Shown: positions 33,848 to 47,700, counted from the stretch's first letter. The stretch: DNA of 64,000 bases from Arabidopsis thaliana (GCF_000001735.4 NC_003076.8:24679835-24743834); one strand, 5' to 3'. Program-made: numbers and translations. The notes: generated from the letters alone by a model not told the origin.

Positions 33848-34716
33848 TTTGGAACGAGTTAAAAGTTATTTAAAATAAAACAAACCGCCTGTTTCTTTTA
33901 GTGGGCTTTGCACGACTCCCCCTAATCGGATTTTTAATCCACACGTAGCCCAGATAATATCAGATTTTGGTTTAGCGTAACCGGACCAAGATTTATATTC
34001 AAATTACATGTATATTGCATAGCAATCACATTGTTTTTTTTTGTAGCAATGACATTCTTAAGTTCATAAATTTAACATTTACAACGTCAAAGGTAGAAAA
34101 GAAGTATGAACAGTTTATAAGTACTCAATTTTATTGCCTCATTTTTCAATGGATGCTCCTTGGCTGTCATATGTATTAGAGATGTTGATGACACTAGCCT
34201 TTATCGAACATTCAGGATGTACTTAAACTTGCCAAAAAGAATCAGAAACTATGGACATTTCTTAATCCGAAGCTTAAAAGTTACTTAGTCTTTCTGCTAT
34301 TGTCCTCAATCACTAGTCTTTATCACTAGGAAAGTAATCTGTCACACTTGGTCGATCTAAAAATGATAATTATAAGTCAATAAAAATGATATATAATACA
34401 GTTTTAAAATCAAAGTTTGACAATATATAAATGTCATAAAAAGAAATGAGAGAAAACAAAAAAGGGTCTCACTCAGCACCTGTAAATTCAAATCAATACA
34501 CCATGACCATGGATGACAAAGCTCTTCTCAAACTTCCCATCAGCTCGTCGTAGTATTGACTCAAAGCCGAGGATGCCCTGATGAGTCCCGTAAAGAAACA
34601 CATAAGTGAGAACTGGCGAAAAATGCAGACACAAAACATAAAATGCTTGAATGGGTCATGCAAGCAAAATTGTGTGTACCTTTATGGAGCTATACAAGGA
34701 GAGTTTTTTTTTGTTT
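33848..34716. other. Spacer between the U2 promoter and the SMC6B 3' end
   Basis: About 870 bp. The right part (from about 34480) is likely SMC6B 3' UTR. An open frame on plus at 34581-34832 is antisense to the last SMC6B exon. Nothing else supported. Confidence 0.5.
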
Positions 34717-37700
34717 TCAAGAACGAGGAGCAGCCATTTGCTGTTTCTTTATCCTCTCGTGCGACTTCACCATGCTGTAAAAGAGCACAAGAGATAAAGA
34801 GTTTCATCCAAGTTATTCACTTCACAGACTGAGTTCCATGGTTTTTGAAATTGATCGGTTGGTTACCTGATATCATGAGGGGTGATGAACATCCACTGCG
34901 ATCCTTCTCCAATTGCAAAATCCACCAGTGCGTCCAAGCTAATTTTCCGACTGACTGCATCCTATATTTCAGAATCAGAAAGTTAAAAATGTTAGTCTCA
35001 TCCCAACGTAAAGCTCGTAAAAGAGAGAATTCTTAAAAGGACATAATACCATAAACACATCAAACTCATCCATTGCTCGAAACGGGGCTTCTGTCATCTC
35101 GTGAAGAGCTAGTGCAAAACATAAAGTTGAGAAAGAACGTTCTCCGCCTAGTATAATGAGAAGAGCGTTACACATAGGAAATGTCTTTATATGGCAATGA
35201 ATCAGATGTATGATTTTTAAGAGTGTGGAAGGATGCAGTACCTGAAAGACCTTTGGTGTCTCGAACGACATTGCTTGTTGCGTCTTGAGGCATTTTAACC
35301 TGTCATAAAGAACGATATCAATCAGATGACGTAATAATATGGGCACGCTAGTAGCAAAAACCGTACCATGGCAGTGTCAATTACCTCTATGGACAAAGTT
35401 TTATTTTCATAACTGACTTTGATGTGTCCGCTGATACCTTTCTTTCCCAAGTGAGCGTTGAATCTGCTTAGAAGATTAACGTCAAAGAAAGCTCCATATG
35501 GAAAAAAAAATCATACTAATCTCAAGAGACAACCGAACTACAGATTTATCTATGTAGGTGGCAATGGGGAAAGCGACTCTTACTGCCATGTTAACTGGCG
35601 CCGAAGAAGAGATGCATTTCTTTGAAATTTGGCCCACCGTGAATCTAGAGCATTTTTGCAGGCCTGATCAAATAGTGATGAATACATTAAACGATAATAC
35701 GATAACAACACAAAGAGCTTTAACATAAACAGATCTGCAGACTCAACCATGAGTTTTTCTCGATGGTCTTGATAGGATTTGCGCTTCTTTGCAATCTTTC
35801 GTTCTAGGCTCTCATACATCATCCTAAGGTCATCAATTGATTCAGAAAACCTGCACGAACAAAATTGAAGCACGTAATTTACTGTCACAGGTCGTTTCTG
35901 TGTGAAGGAAAAAAGCTGAAAGGCAATATTAAAATACGCACTGCTGATTCTCTCGATGAAGTCTCTGATTCATTCTGGTAATCTGAGCACTGAGTTGCTC
36001 AGGAGTACTCCCATCCCAGGGACCCAAAGATTCTATCTCACTCTCAGGACAAATTTCAGAGGCCTTCTGGTCACTTTCCTGAAATTTCAGCACATGCAAT
36101 TCATAACCACAGAAAAATGAACCCTGGGCAATAATAACCTACAAGATAAAAAAATTCTACAGCTAATACACATTACTCCAGTAGCTAAGTTCCATAGACT
36201 AGACAACATGTCATACCGGGTTTCAAACTGGCCATTTCCTTAGAGAGGGTTTACAAGAGATTAAGAGAGGTATCTATATATATATATATATATATATTGT
36301 GTGTGTGTGTGTTGTATAGAACGGAAAGAAGTTGCAAATGTCATTTCGAAAAATTTCTGAGTAATTGCTTATTATATGTACCTTTCGCTTATTTTTAAGC
36401 TCCTCGTAGTTAGCCTCAGCATTCTTAATATCAGGTAGGACCTTGTTTTTCATTATGTTCTCGTAATGGATTTTCTCCTGAAACAGAATCAAGCTTACAT
36501 TCTACATGCAAACCAAGTAAAAAAAATCTTCACGTCGAAAAAAGAAGGGGTACCGCTTCGGCAGACTGAAGGTCTTTCTCAATCTTCTTTAGCTCATTCT
36601 CTGCTTCCTCAAAGGCATCAATTTCACCCTTGGCTGACTCTACATGCACGTTTTGAGAAAAAGTAAGAATAGAGTCGGCCACTCAATCAAGAAGATCTAT
36701 TCATGTTCGACCACACCACAAGAAAAAGATACAGGTGTTTCAGAAACAGTGGTCTATCACACACATACCACGCATGTTCTCAAATAAAGCTGTAAGTTTA
36801 TTAGCCTTTAGCTCAGCTTCTTTCAAGCAGTTTTGGAGCTTCTCAAGGAAAGCTTCTTTCTCATCTATCTCTTCTAGGTCTTTCTGGCATATTAATTAGA
36901 AAAGAAGAAAAAATACATGAGGAGAAGGCGAAAACAGTAACAATAAAGAAAAATTCCAACAAACTAACCATGATTTCACGTTGAAGCTCATTAACACTTG
37001 AAGAAGGTAATGCTTCGATCTCAGCAGCGACTGTATTCTTCAAATCGTGCATCTCAAGTTCCTTTGTCGTCAAAACCTTCTCTGCTTGGCTGCGGTGCTT
37101 CTGCACAAGCCGAACAAAGAAAAATATGGAAACGGTTATGGATACTAGCGAACTAAAGCTTTGTAAATTCAAGCTAATCATTTCAGTTAAGATATATAAA
37201 GACTGGGAACTCTAGTTTCTACTGGATTAATCAATGAGACAATACCTTCAGTTGGCGCACTTTCAACTCAAGTTCCTCAAGATTCTCCTCTGCCTCCCTC
37301 TTACGTCTCATGCATTGATTTATCTCGTTTTGTTCTTTTGAAGCCTCTATTTCAAGATCCTTGATCTGGTCATCAAAAGAAGCACAGAGTCGCGAAGGTC
37401 TACGAGAAAGAGGAGGAAGAGTAGTCTGAACTGGCCCACGAAAAAACCTGGGGTAAGAGTAGATAAATTAGTGTTATGATTGAGGAGGATATTCCTATAT
37501 CCCTTAGATGCTCTCAAGTCAATCCCTTTTAACTAAAAATGACTCTTATTTTACACGACTAAGATATTGTAGATGTTGTAGATGCAAGACAGTCGGATAT
37601 CTCATATTCTGGTCCCTTCAAGATAAGTTGAAGGGATTTTGAAAATGAAATATATCAAACAAAAAGCTTCTATTGTTTGAAGCTTTTTGTTTGTCTTATG

Positions 37701-40700
37701 GTGGAAAATTGATATTGGAGAAATCCAGAGCCAGGATACAGAAAGAGGGGTGCATGTCATTGTTCAAAATTCTATTTCAAAAGAAAAGATTATCCCCCGC
37801 CATGCAAAGGATTTGTTTTTGTTTGCAAGGGGAGAGATATAGCGGGATTGTCCATGCCAAATCTAACAAATTACTTACATTTTGTATCCGTCTAAAGTGT
37901 AAACCTCCTTCAGATTTGAGAGCCTTTTCCCAAATGCAACCGCCTTTCCCTCCTCATAATTTTCTGCAAGCACTTGCCTCTCAACACCACTCTGAAATAT
38001 TCAGAAAACAAGACTAAAATATGAACACCGTCATAAAAGGCTGTAAGAATGAAGAAATTTAGTAAGTGGAGGGAAAATTTGAAAGTACAAACCTGATCCA
38101 CCAAGACATTAAGGACGGTTGGGTTATCAGAGTCTATGACAGAGAATATAGTTGGGTGTTCTGTCTGAGGCACCATGTGCCTTGGTATATTTAACCTGCA
38201 TAAATGAAGAGATAGCAAATATTTGCGTTATAAAGCTACCCATTCATCAATGCAGATGGTTAAAAGGAAATATGAAAATGCTTATTTCGAGTTTGAACCT
38301 TGGTCTCGAAAAGTCATAGATGATAATCTTAAGATTTCTATAGTTAGCTTCATTCGCACAGCCTCTTAGAGTGAGAGAATCTTTGTGATCAGTCACAATG
38401 AAGGCATTTAATAGGGTTCCAAGAGCTTGTTCAACTGAAGAAGCCCATTTATTGCCATTGACTAAAGTCTGCAGAACATCACACCATTAGAAGAGACTTT
38501 TTAACCCACAAAATGTTCACATCAAAAGATTGTTACAGCAACAGTTGCACATGTCAATATAAGATAACAAGTGAAATAGTTTGTTTGGTGCACAGATTGC
38601 AAACGAAACGAGTAGAAACTTACCACATGGGAGCCAATAGGACCAATTGGTGGTTTTCTAAATCTACGATGATTTCTCTCAATAGCCTGCAGAAGATTAA
38701 TGACTCTGTCCCCTCCAAATGCAGTAACCTGGTGAGCATGTATGTATTTGTATGCCTCTTAGATATTTCCGAAAGAGGCTTGACAAGATCCAGTTGAAAC
38801 ACTATATTTTGTGATGAAATAACTATGATGCACCTTATTTGTTTGATGTTTCTTCAGATCATTAATGTTCGAGGTTATGAATCTTTGCCTCTTTTGATGG
38901 TTTTTAATCTAGAAGCAAAAAAAGGACAACGAAAAGATTGAGGTGTTAATTGCAATTGTAAACAACCTGCATATGAAACTGATTGAAAAAAAAGACTTCA
39001 GATTCATGTGTAAGTAATAGGTATAGTTGTACCATATCCTCGATGTGTTCCATCTTTTTCCTCCCTTCAAACGCTTTTTCCAAGAAGCAGTTCTCTTCCT
39101 CTTTCAATCTAAAGTATCAATCTTTAAAACATGTTTAAAGACGAGAGAGAAGACTCCGAAATGCTAAGCAGACGAAAAGGAAACAGAAAACTTAAGATCA
39201 TAACCTGGAACGCAATGTTTCAACTTTCTCAACCTCCTGCTCCAAATATTTTAGTTTCTCCTCGATTTCAGATTGTTCAGCCTACATAATTATCAACCTA
39301 TGAGAAATATGCACAAGTATATCTGTCCATGTATACACACCTTCACAATATCTTGATCGTTAAGCCAAGACACTCAGCACAAAAGAAACATGACATAGTT
39401 TTTCCTTTTTAAGATATGTGACTGATATTGGGGACCTGTGTGTTCTTCATTGTCTGTTCATTGATATCTCCAACTTGCCGTTCAAGCCTTCTAACACGAT
39501 CCTTAATCTTTTGAACATAATTGCACTTATGATTGAATTCTTCTTGTAGAGCAATTTTTTCTCGTACAGCCTAAAATAAGAACACACAAAGATCTATCAA
39601 GAACACACATACAAGATGTGGACAATTACTTATACCGAAAGCAACTTTTCAAAACTAATCTAAACTAATAATAAGCATATTAGAGCCTTGCAGCCCATTT
39701 GCCAAAATCCAGTATTTTTATTTGCTTCACCCTCTTACAAACACTGAACAAGAAAATATATTTTGTTAAATAAGGGAAGATAATTTGTCAATTCTTTAGG
39801 CAAAATTCCACCCACTAGATCCCTCTTAAAACTAAGTTTACAAACCGTCTTGGCTGATTGGTGAAAACTCTCTATCTCTCTCTTCATTGCAGTTGATTCA
39901 TCCATCAGACACGCAACTTGAGCTTTCTTCTTGGTCAACGTATCCCTTAATGATTCCACTTTTCCCTACAAAAAGGTCAATGATAATCAACCAGTCTGAG
40001 CTCGAAACATGAATTAAGCAATCATTCACTCATCAGTAGACCCCTACAGTAAGGCAGGCGAAGGTTTGCGCTCTAAGAAAATTGAACATGTTAGAGGCAA
40101 AACCTCACATAAACATATGGAACCAATATGGCACACATTAACTATGCCCAATGAGAAAGTTTTACGTTGGGAATACCACAAGACTCTACATAATCAAACT
40201 CTCTCTTTTATACAGCTAAAAACTCCATTTTTATCTTATGATGGCCAGGTAGGATATCAGAGAGAAGTTACAACTTGTAATGCACCCAGCATCTTTACCT
40301 TTCGATTTTTGTAGCCATCCAAATTTCGGATGAAGGAAAGTATGTATTACTTACCAGTTCCCAATCTATTTTAGCTTGGCAAGTCGGTATACGTTCTTTA
40401 AGCTTCACAATCTTCTCAGTCTGTTCCTGGAGCTGCCTATCCACATCATATACCCATGACCAAGCCAGTTTCTTCTTCAACTGCTGCAACCTTTGAGCTA
40501 TTTCTTCAACTTGTTCCATATTCTTTATCTTTCCACGCAACTCACTGATCTCCTTTTCTATTGGTTTAATTGTGTTCTCCAATTCATCGACTATAGCAGT
40601 TGCTTTTGTCAAGTGTTCGTAGATACTTTGGAGAAGATCATTGACTTGCTGAAGAAGGGTTGCCTTAAAAAAGAACTAGATAGCGAAAATTTTCAGCCAT

Positions 40701-42007
40701 AATAACAACATGGTTGACTTTGATATATATATCAATTCACGTGACATACCTTGAATTTATCTTTGTCATTTCCAGAATGTAAGAACTCCCTGCTTTTGTC
40801 TTGACTCATTACCACACACGGATTTTCAACATCAATCTACACATGTAAAATATAATAAGAATACAGTACTGAGTATGCCAAGTATCTGATATCACTTAAT
40901 ACTTTCTAAAATTTTGAATGAACGGCCAAAACTCACATTAAAATGTTCAACAAGTTCCCGTAGCTCGTCCCTTTTGTTACTTACTTTTTTTCCTGCAGAA
41001 AATAAGAAATCAGAAAAACATTTTAAATCAATAGTTTTATATATATGCACATAACACAAAGATAGAGTTGTTGGAGAAGAAAATAAGAACGGAGACAGGC
41101 ATCACAACAAACACGGGGGCTATGAGATAAACTGTAAGTCAAACTATAAATTATTATAGAGAGTACAATGAATTAACCTAGATAATCTTTGAGAACAGTA
41201 GCTGTAGCAGACTCAGTTATCCTGCGTTCGATAATTATAACGCCACCATAAATTTCAGGCTTAAAAGCATCCTCTCCACTGTTTTTCATTTCTACTTGGA
41301 CAACGGCATAGCTGCAAAGAAATCCAACCAAATTGGAAAGGAATTTCAGTCACTCTTATCATTAGTCATCTCCTAATCAATGACAAGAGACAATCTAAAA
41401 AATTTAAGAAAGAAGAATAAGCGCCACTAAACATGTCCTATTTTCACTTCCAATCTGCAAATCTGATATTTAGACAAAACACAGTGCAAGTGTACAAAAC
41501 CTGCATCCAGTTTTAATGAAATCCTTTAGAGTGGCAGCACGCTGAGTCCCTCTCGCTCGACATCCAAATGCAACACATAGTGCAGTCAGTATTGCACTCT
41601 TACCACCTAAGATTTTTAATCAAAAGTCCAGATTAAAACTCTTGGTCATGACTGTGAGAAACCAATTCTAAATAAATAAAAAAGACATTTCCACTACCTC
41701 CTAACCTGAATAGTGAACACAATTGAATCAAATTGAAAAATCTGGATATCAAAATTAGGCGAAACCCAATTCCCAATAAGGCATGCGTGATTAAATTCAG
41801 TCAATCAGAGCTCTAAAAAACATTTTTTTAAACAGAAGGAGAAGACTTACTTCCGTTTTGGCCGGTGATGAAATTAACCCACTCGCCAAACTCAATCTGG
41901 AGATTACTATGGCACATGAAATTCTCAACTTTGATCCTCAGAATCGAACCCGACCCAGAACGTTGTTTGATGAATGAATCACTGGCTCGAGCACCAGATT
42001 TTACCAT
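34717..42007 (-). CDS. SMC6B: SMC6 subunit of the SMC5/6 complex (SMC6B/MIM)
   Basis: Nuclear ATPase of the SMC5/6 complex, needed for sister-chromatid homologous recombination and DNA-damage tolerance. 28 coding exons join in frame (first 42007-41851, second 41606-41501, third 41311-41178; last four 35299-35242, 35147-35050, 34961-34867, 34774-34717), giving 1057 residues, the length I recall for SMC6B. Walker A is GQNGSGKS at 49-56, split by intron 1. Long Lys/Glu-rich coiled coils flank a hinge near residues 440-600 ([13 protein letters not shown] to LDGYKMFFRG). The C-terminal head has [13 protein letters not shown] (signature) and [13 protein letters not shown] (Walker B). The ATG at 42007 follows no in-frame competitor with a domain. 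Introns are short; one carries a (TA)n(TG)n microsatellite. The paralogue SMC6A is elsewhere; gene order supports SMC6B (AT5G61460). Confidence 0.96.
36273..36312. repeat. Compound (TA)n(TG)n microsatellite in an SMC6B intron
   Basis: A TA run of about 11-12 units passes into about 7 TG units within the intron between exons ending at 36477-36382 and 36078-35942. Confidence 0.9.
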
Positions 42008-42188
42008 GGCTTTTCGCGTTCTAGGGTTTCTTCTCTCACTCGGTTGAAACAAATTAGAATAGAGCAAGTTCCATTGATGCGACTGCTTAGGGCGGGAAAG
42101 AGATTGCTATTGTACGTCGCGTGTACTATATTCCGCTGTCTTTACCGTACGATGATGATGATCTCGAGATCTTATGACCGAACACAAA

Positions 42189-42243
42189 TGGGCCTTAAAG
42201 TTCCCCCTAATATGGCCCATTAGCTACAGTTGTTTTTAGCCCA
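42189..42243 (-). promoter_or_regulatory. Site II (TGGGCY) elements upstream of SMC6B
   Basis: TGGGCC at 42189-42194, its complement at 42214-42219 and a minus-strand TGGGCT at 42243-42238, spaced 24-25 bp apart and about 180-235 bp upstream of the ATG. Regular site II elements are typical of genes expressed in dividing plant cells, which fits a chromosome-maintenance protein. Confidence 0.55.
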
Positions 42244-43035
42244 ATAGACCCTTTTTCTTTTGGTCAACAGTAGTGTTCACTGTAAGAAAGAAAAAAAATT
42301 AAAATCTTAACTAAATTAAAATAATTTTATACTACAAAAGTGTATTTGTTTTACGGTGTGATTAAATAGATTTTCAGATATTGTGCATAATTTTCCGGAA
42401 ATATCATGCACATTCCTATCATGTTCACGTTGTTCGATTCAAATACATTCGATTATAATTTATACGTTAAATTATCTATAGTTATTTGTATAAAACACGA
42501 AAAAACTACTGTTACTTTTTTTATATACTTTTTCTGTTTTAATTTGATTGTCTTTCTAACACTAAAATTTTATTTCGTAATAATCGTCATTTTAGATTTT
42601 CAATATAAATATTTGATAAAACTTTCAATAATATCCTTATTGTTCAATGTCGTAACCAATAAAAATAAATAAAAAATTTAATTGTTTTCTTAACTTTTAT
42701 GTAAAAATCCTAAACGACGACTATTTTAAAAAAAAGAGAGTAAGAAAATAAAAGATTAGCTTGTATATAATTGTTGACTTTGTTTTTTTTGACCAGAATA
42801 AAATATGCTTGTAACTAAATGTGAGAACATAATGAACAAACACTTATGTTAAGTGGTTAACTCCTTTTGAACAGAAATTGTGTTCCTCCCTCTCATGCAT
42901 CTATATATATATATGAGTATCTCCACTGATTCAAAATCACATAATATTCACAAACACTTTTCGCATTAAAAAGCAATCAAAATCTTTAACGCCTAAAAAT
43001 TTTGTAGTTTTTTTTTTGTGTTTTTCATCGTCAAA
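42244..43035. other. Divergent spacer between SMC6B and the zinc-finger gene
   Basis: AT-rich. A TATATATATATAT tract at about 42902-42914 lies 120-135 bp before the zinc-finger ATG and is its likely TATA region. The open frame at 42406-42672 is Phe/Ile/Tyr-rich and looks spurious. Confidence 0.5.
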
Positions 43036-43950
43036 ATGTATTCACTTCTCAAGAAAACAAAAATCTGTCAGGTGTGCAAGAAATCATTTTCAAACGGGAA
43101 AGCTCTTGGTGGTCACATGAGAGCTCACACTTTGAAATTTTTCCCTGGATCATCTTCATCAACTGGCTCGATCACTCCATCACTACGATCATGCAACAAC
43201 CTTGGAGCAAGCTTTAGAAGACCTAATGAAACAGTTCTGGCGAGATTTGTCCACACCAGTGAAGTTGTTGGTGGTCCAAAGCCAGATCTAAACAAAGAAG
43301 CTGAGCAACGAACAACTGTCAAGAAAAAGATCGTCGTGGATTTGGAAGAGGAAAATTCGATAGAGTCTGAAAGCGATATAACTATTGAAGAAAGTGCTTT
43401 ATGTCTTTTACAAATGAAGGATGACAACATGTCAGAATATCTTCAGAATCTGAAATCGATTGATAGTTTGGTATCAACTCGAAAAAGAAAAGATACTGAA
43501 AACTATATCGAAATAGATTCTGATGAAAATCACGAAGATAGTGATGATGAGTACGTTGTTGAAGATGAAGATGAAGACAATGAAGATGACGATGTTAAGT
43601 CTCTCACTTCAGATGTGGAAAACCTAATAGGAGACAGCGATGAAGATGATGATGATTATGGTGATGAAAACGCATATTACGGTGGAAAAAGGAAAAGGGG
43701 TAAGAAACAAAGTAAATATACGTGTGATACTTGTGGAAAAGTTTTACGTTCGTATCAGGCATTAGGTGGTCATCGAACGAGCCACAAATACAAGCGATTG
43801 AAGATTTCCGACAAGAATTATTTCGGGGAAGATGGGCCAATAGTTCGACGACAATACGAGTGTCAAATTTGTAACAGAATGTTTGCATCTGGTCAAGCAC
43901 TTGGTGGTCACAAAAAGATTCACTATATGTTCCTAGCTCCAGCCAAGTAA
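43036..43950 (+). CDS. C2H2 zinc-finger protein with three QALGGH-type fingers
   Basis: Intronless, 304 residues. The frame is open upstream to 43018 without an ATG; the first Met is at 43036 (MYSLLKKTKICQVC). Finger 1 is CQVCKKSFSNGKALGGHMRA with the final His following, finger 2 CDTCGKVLRSYQALGGHRTS plus His, finger 3 CQICNRMFASGQALGGHKKI plus His. The first has KALGGH, the others QALGGH, the plant-specific DNA-contact motif. Between fingers 1 and 2 is a strongly acidic Asp/Glu stretch (about residues 165-220) followed by a basic KRKRGKKQ nuclear-localisation-like patch. No LxLxL EAR motif is obvious, so repression cannot be assumed. Nuclear transcription factor, role unknown; it matches AT5G61470. 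Confidence 0.93.
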   Translation: MYSLLKKTKICQVCKKSFSNGKALGGHMRAHTLKFFPGSSSSTGSITPSLRSCNNLGASFRRPNETVLARFVHTSEVVGGPKPDLNKEAEQRTTVKKKIVVDLEEENSIESESDITIEESALCLLQMKDDNMSEYLQNLKSIDSLVSTRKRKDTENYIEIDSDENHEDSDDEYVVEDEDEDNEDDDVKSLTSDVENLIGDSDEDDDDYGDENAYYGGKRKRGKKQSKYTCDTCGKVLRSYQALGGHRTSHKYKRLKISDKNYFGEDGPIVRRQYECQICNRMFASGQALGGHKKIHYMFLAPAK

Positions 43951-44706
43951 CTTGTCGATTTCCACCAAGTGACCATAGAATCTATGAAGCGTACCTAGAT
44001 TTGGGTGACTAGTTGAGATAAACAAATAATAAAAAGAAACATGCTTTCTTTTCTTTCTGTTTTCCGACTAATAAAACATGTTCTATGTTTTTATGTTGTT
44101 AACCCTTTTTAAGTTTATTTTCCTACATCAATAAAAGTTGTTTTAAATTTTACTCTGAAATATATTTCTCCAATATTTTATTCGTAAAAATTAAACTAAA
44201 TTTTTTTTTATCAAAAATAAGTTTTGTTTGACTAGCTATAGGCAAAGATATATAATCCAAATATGTCAACTGATTAAATATTAACAATATAATAAGAAAC
44301 ATAAATTCTTAACATATAAACTTTAATGTAGATGCAAGGAAAAATATCTATATGTCAATGCATGTTAGTTTTTTTTTTGTTTTATGCATGTTAGTTTGCT
44401 CCAAAATAGGACAATGATATACAGTATACCACATTGGTGCAATCGATGCAAAGAATACACATGCTGATGATAGGGCCAAGATAATGGACGCCAACTCTCT
44501 TTAAATATAAATCTCTTACTCTTAAGCCCAAAAAATGTAGTTGCATGATCGATCTTCCTCAAAGCAAAATTCGAAACATTCCGATATTCATATAACGAAA
44601 AGAAACAAAAATACACTCATATCATATATACTAGTAACACCCTTAAAAAAAACCTACAATTACATTAAAAACTCCAAATACAAAAAAAATATATATATAT
44701 AAACAA
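43951..44706. other. Convergent 3' regions of the zinc-finger and PXY genes
   Basis: About 755 bp of AT-rich sequence with AATAAA-like signals on plus near 44027-44150. Contains the T-tract micro-insertion at 44358-44397. No gene. Confidence 0.5.
44358..44397 (-). repeat. T-tract micro-insertion with 14-bp direct repeat
   Basis: ATGCATGTTAGTTT at 44358-44371 and 44384-44397 flanks TTTTTTTGTTTT. Read on minus, an A-rich insert sits behind a target beginning AAACTAACAT, close to the AAACTATC start of the 24115 event. Confidence 0.55.
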
Positions 44707-47700
44707 TCACACCCCAATCCTTTGACATTTAACATCATGACCAACATCAACACTACAAACATCTTCGAAATTGACATCATTAACATCACCAACGACGATC
44801 ACATTATCCCCTACTGTCTTCCTCTTTGGCTTTGCCTCTTGAAGAATCAACAACACATCTCTCATCGGCGGTCTGTCTGTCGGACTCCGGCTTGTACACA
44901 ACAACGCAATTCTCAACATTTGTTTCATCTCTTCTCTTATAAGACTACACGACCTACCCATGCTTTTGTCTAGAACTTCTTCTACATCTTCTTTCGTCTT
45001 CAACTTTGATCTAACCCAATCCACGATACTGTTACCTTCTCCAAATTCCGGTTCCACCGATCTTTTTCCGGTGATTATCTCTAATAAAATCACTCCATAG
45101 CTATAGATATCACTCTTTTTATCCACTTGTAAAGTGTAAGCATATTCTGTAACCAAAACAAACAAAATTAAAATTTTAGTCATATTTGTCAGATGTTGTC
45201 ATCCCAACAAAAAGAATGTTTAACAAACGGACAAAATTCGAATAATAAAAACAAAGGGACAAAAAAGTACAAAATTTAAAATTTGGGGAAAGTAAAGAAT
45301 AATCAAAAAAAGTTAAGGGTACCTGGTGCAATGTAACCGTACGAACCGGCGACGACGGACATGGATTCGTCGGTTTGAATAAGCTTCGCGACGCCGAAGT
45401 CCGCCACACGCGCCTCGAAATCGGCGTCGAGGAGGATATTGCTAGGTTTCAGGTCACGGTGTACAATCACCGGATCACAATCATGGTGGAGATAACAGAT
45501 CCCTTGAGCCACTCCAATCGCGATCTGATACAAAGCCGTCCATTCCGCCGCCGCGGTCATCGTCTTATCCCCACCGTGAAGAAGATCGTCTAAGCTTCCA
45601 TTAGGCATGTATTCGTATAAAAGCATCGTGCAATCTCGATTCGTGCAACATCCAAGGAGACGAACGATGTTCCGGTGACGTACGTTCCCTAGAACATCAA
45701 CCTCCGCCAATACGCCGCTCTTCCGCCGCCGGATTTTGCCGTTCTCTTTGTTTTTTCCCCAAAGTTTTTTCACGGCGATTATTTCTCCATTAGGCATCTC
45801 TGCTTTGTACACTGTTCCTGTTGATCCCATTCCGAGGATGTTATCAGTCTTTGAGAGACACTCAACCACATCATCCGCCGTGAAGTTTAGTCTCTGAAAA
45901 GCCGTTAGCTTCCACGGTCCTATATCTCCGCCGTTTCTTCCACCACCGTCGACTCTGTTTCCGTAGCTTTTCTGGAAGCATCTAGTGGCGGCTACAAGGA
46001 CGAAGAATCCAACCCCAATCGCCGCCGCCAATATCCAAACAATAGCTCCGGCTGTTTTCTTAGGTCGTTCCTCTTTATGATGACCGTCTATATCTGCATT
46101 TCCGGCGTTAAACCTATCAGAATTGCAAGGTTTTCCGACGAGATCTCCACAGAGTCCTTCGTTTGAGGAGAAGAACGACGGATTCAGATGAGCGAAAGAA
46201 CCACTTGGAATCGGACCGATTAGCTGATTATACGAAACGTTGAAGGTTGTGATCGTCTTAGAGCTTCCGAAATCGGAAGGGATTGTTCCGGTTAAGAGAT
46301 TATGAGAAAGATCTACGTCGGCGATTGACGGAAGAGTTGAAATCTCCCATGGAATGATTCCGTTGAGATGATTTTGGCTGAGATTCAAACAGAGAAGCTT
46401 CTCGCAATGTCCGATGTCCCATGGAATCGTTCCGTTGAGTGAGTTTCCTTGTAGTTCAATCCTGTAGAAGCTTTTGCATCCAACGTAATTTGGGATTTCA
46501 CCGATCAAATTGCTGAAACTCGCTGAGAAGATCTGTAGATTCGGAGCTTTCCATATGTTTTCCGGTAGTTTCCTGTGGAAGAAATTGGTTGAGAGATTCA
46601 AGTACTGAAGAACAGGAGCGGTGGCGAAATCCGCCGGAATTTGATCGGTGAATCTGTTGTTGCTTAAATCAACGAAAGTGAGGTTACGTAGAGAGCCGAA
46701 TCCGATCGGAATTGTGCCGTTTAATCGATTGTTTTGACTCCGAAACCGCCATAGAGATTCGCAACGAGTCAAGCTCTTTGGTAGCTCACCTTCAAACATG
46801 TTGGAGAAGAGGATGAGTTTGTATAGCTTGTTTCCATGGCAGAGAGAAGAAGGGATTGTTCCGGTGAATGAATTGTTAGAGACGTCCATTGTCTCAAGTT
46901 TACCGTTTGATCCAAGCTTGTGTGGCAAAACTCCGGTGAAGTTATTGTTCCATAGAAACAATGTAGTAAGCTCAGGGAGTTCACCGATTCCTTCAGGTAC
47001 TTCACCTGAGAGGTTATTGCTGATTAAGCTTAGCCATGTGAGGTTCTTCAAGGTCGAGAAGCCTGATGGGATACTACCAGAAAGCTGATTACTCGAAAAA
47101 TCGAGAAGCTTGAGGGATTTCAAGTTGCTATAACTCTCTGGGATTTCACCGGTGAAACCGTTTTGGAATAGAAATAAAGTCTCTAGGTTTGAGAGATTCC
47201 CGAGTTCTTGAGGCAGAGAACCAGAGAGGCTGCAATTGGAAACGTCAAAGTACTTGAGATTTGAGAGTAAGGCAAACTCCGAAGGTATGTTTCCGTTGAA
47301 GTGATTATAACCGATTTCCATGTGTTGGAGCTCTGTTAAGAGTCCTAATCTAGGAGGTAGTTTACCTCCGAGGACATTTCCAGCTAAATGAATAAACTTC
47401 AATCTCTGTAAACCACCGTAAGCTGCTGGAATCTCTCCTTCAAAGTAACTTCCACCAAAGTTAAGCTCTTCCAAGAAACGAAGACGAGACACGTCACTAG
47501 GTAATAGACCTTCGAAGTTGTTGCTGAACGCATTGAAGACTTTTAAGAACTTAAGCTTGGAGATTCCGGGAGGAAAACTCGAGTCGAACGAGTTACGGCT
47601 GATGTCGAGGGTAGTGAGCTTGGTGAGATCAAAGATAGAAGTTGGAAACGAACCTTCCAAAGAATTCCCACTGAGATTTAAGTAGAGTAAGCTCGACAAG

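Noticed and set aside
37673..38017. 114-codon plus-strand frame
   Set aside because: Antisense across an SMC6B intron and exon; no recognisable domain.
42406..42672. 88-codon plus-strand frame upstream of the zinc-finger gene
   Set aside because: Phe/Ile/Tyr/Lys-rich translation of AT-rich DNA.
46769..47088. Frames of 78 and 96 codons within PXY
   Set aside because: Shadows of the LRR repeat codons.
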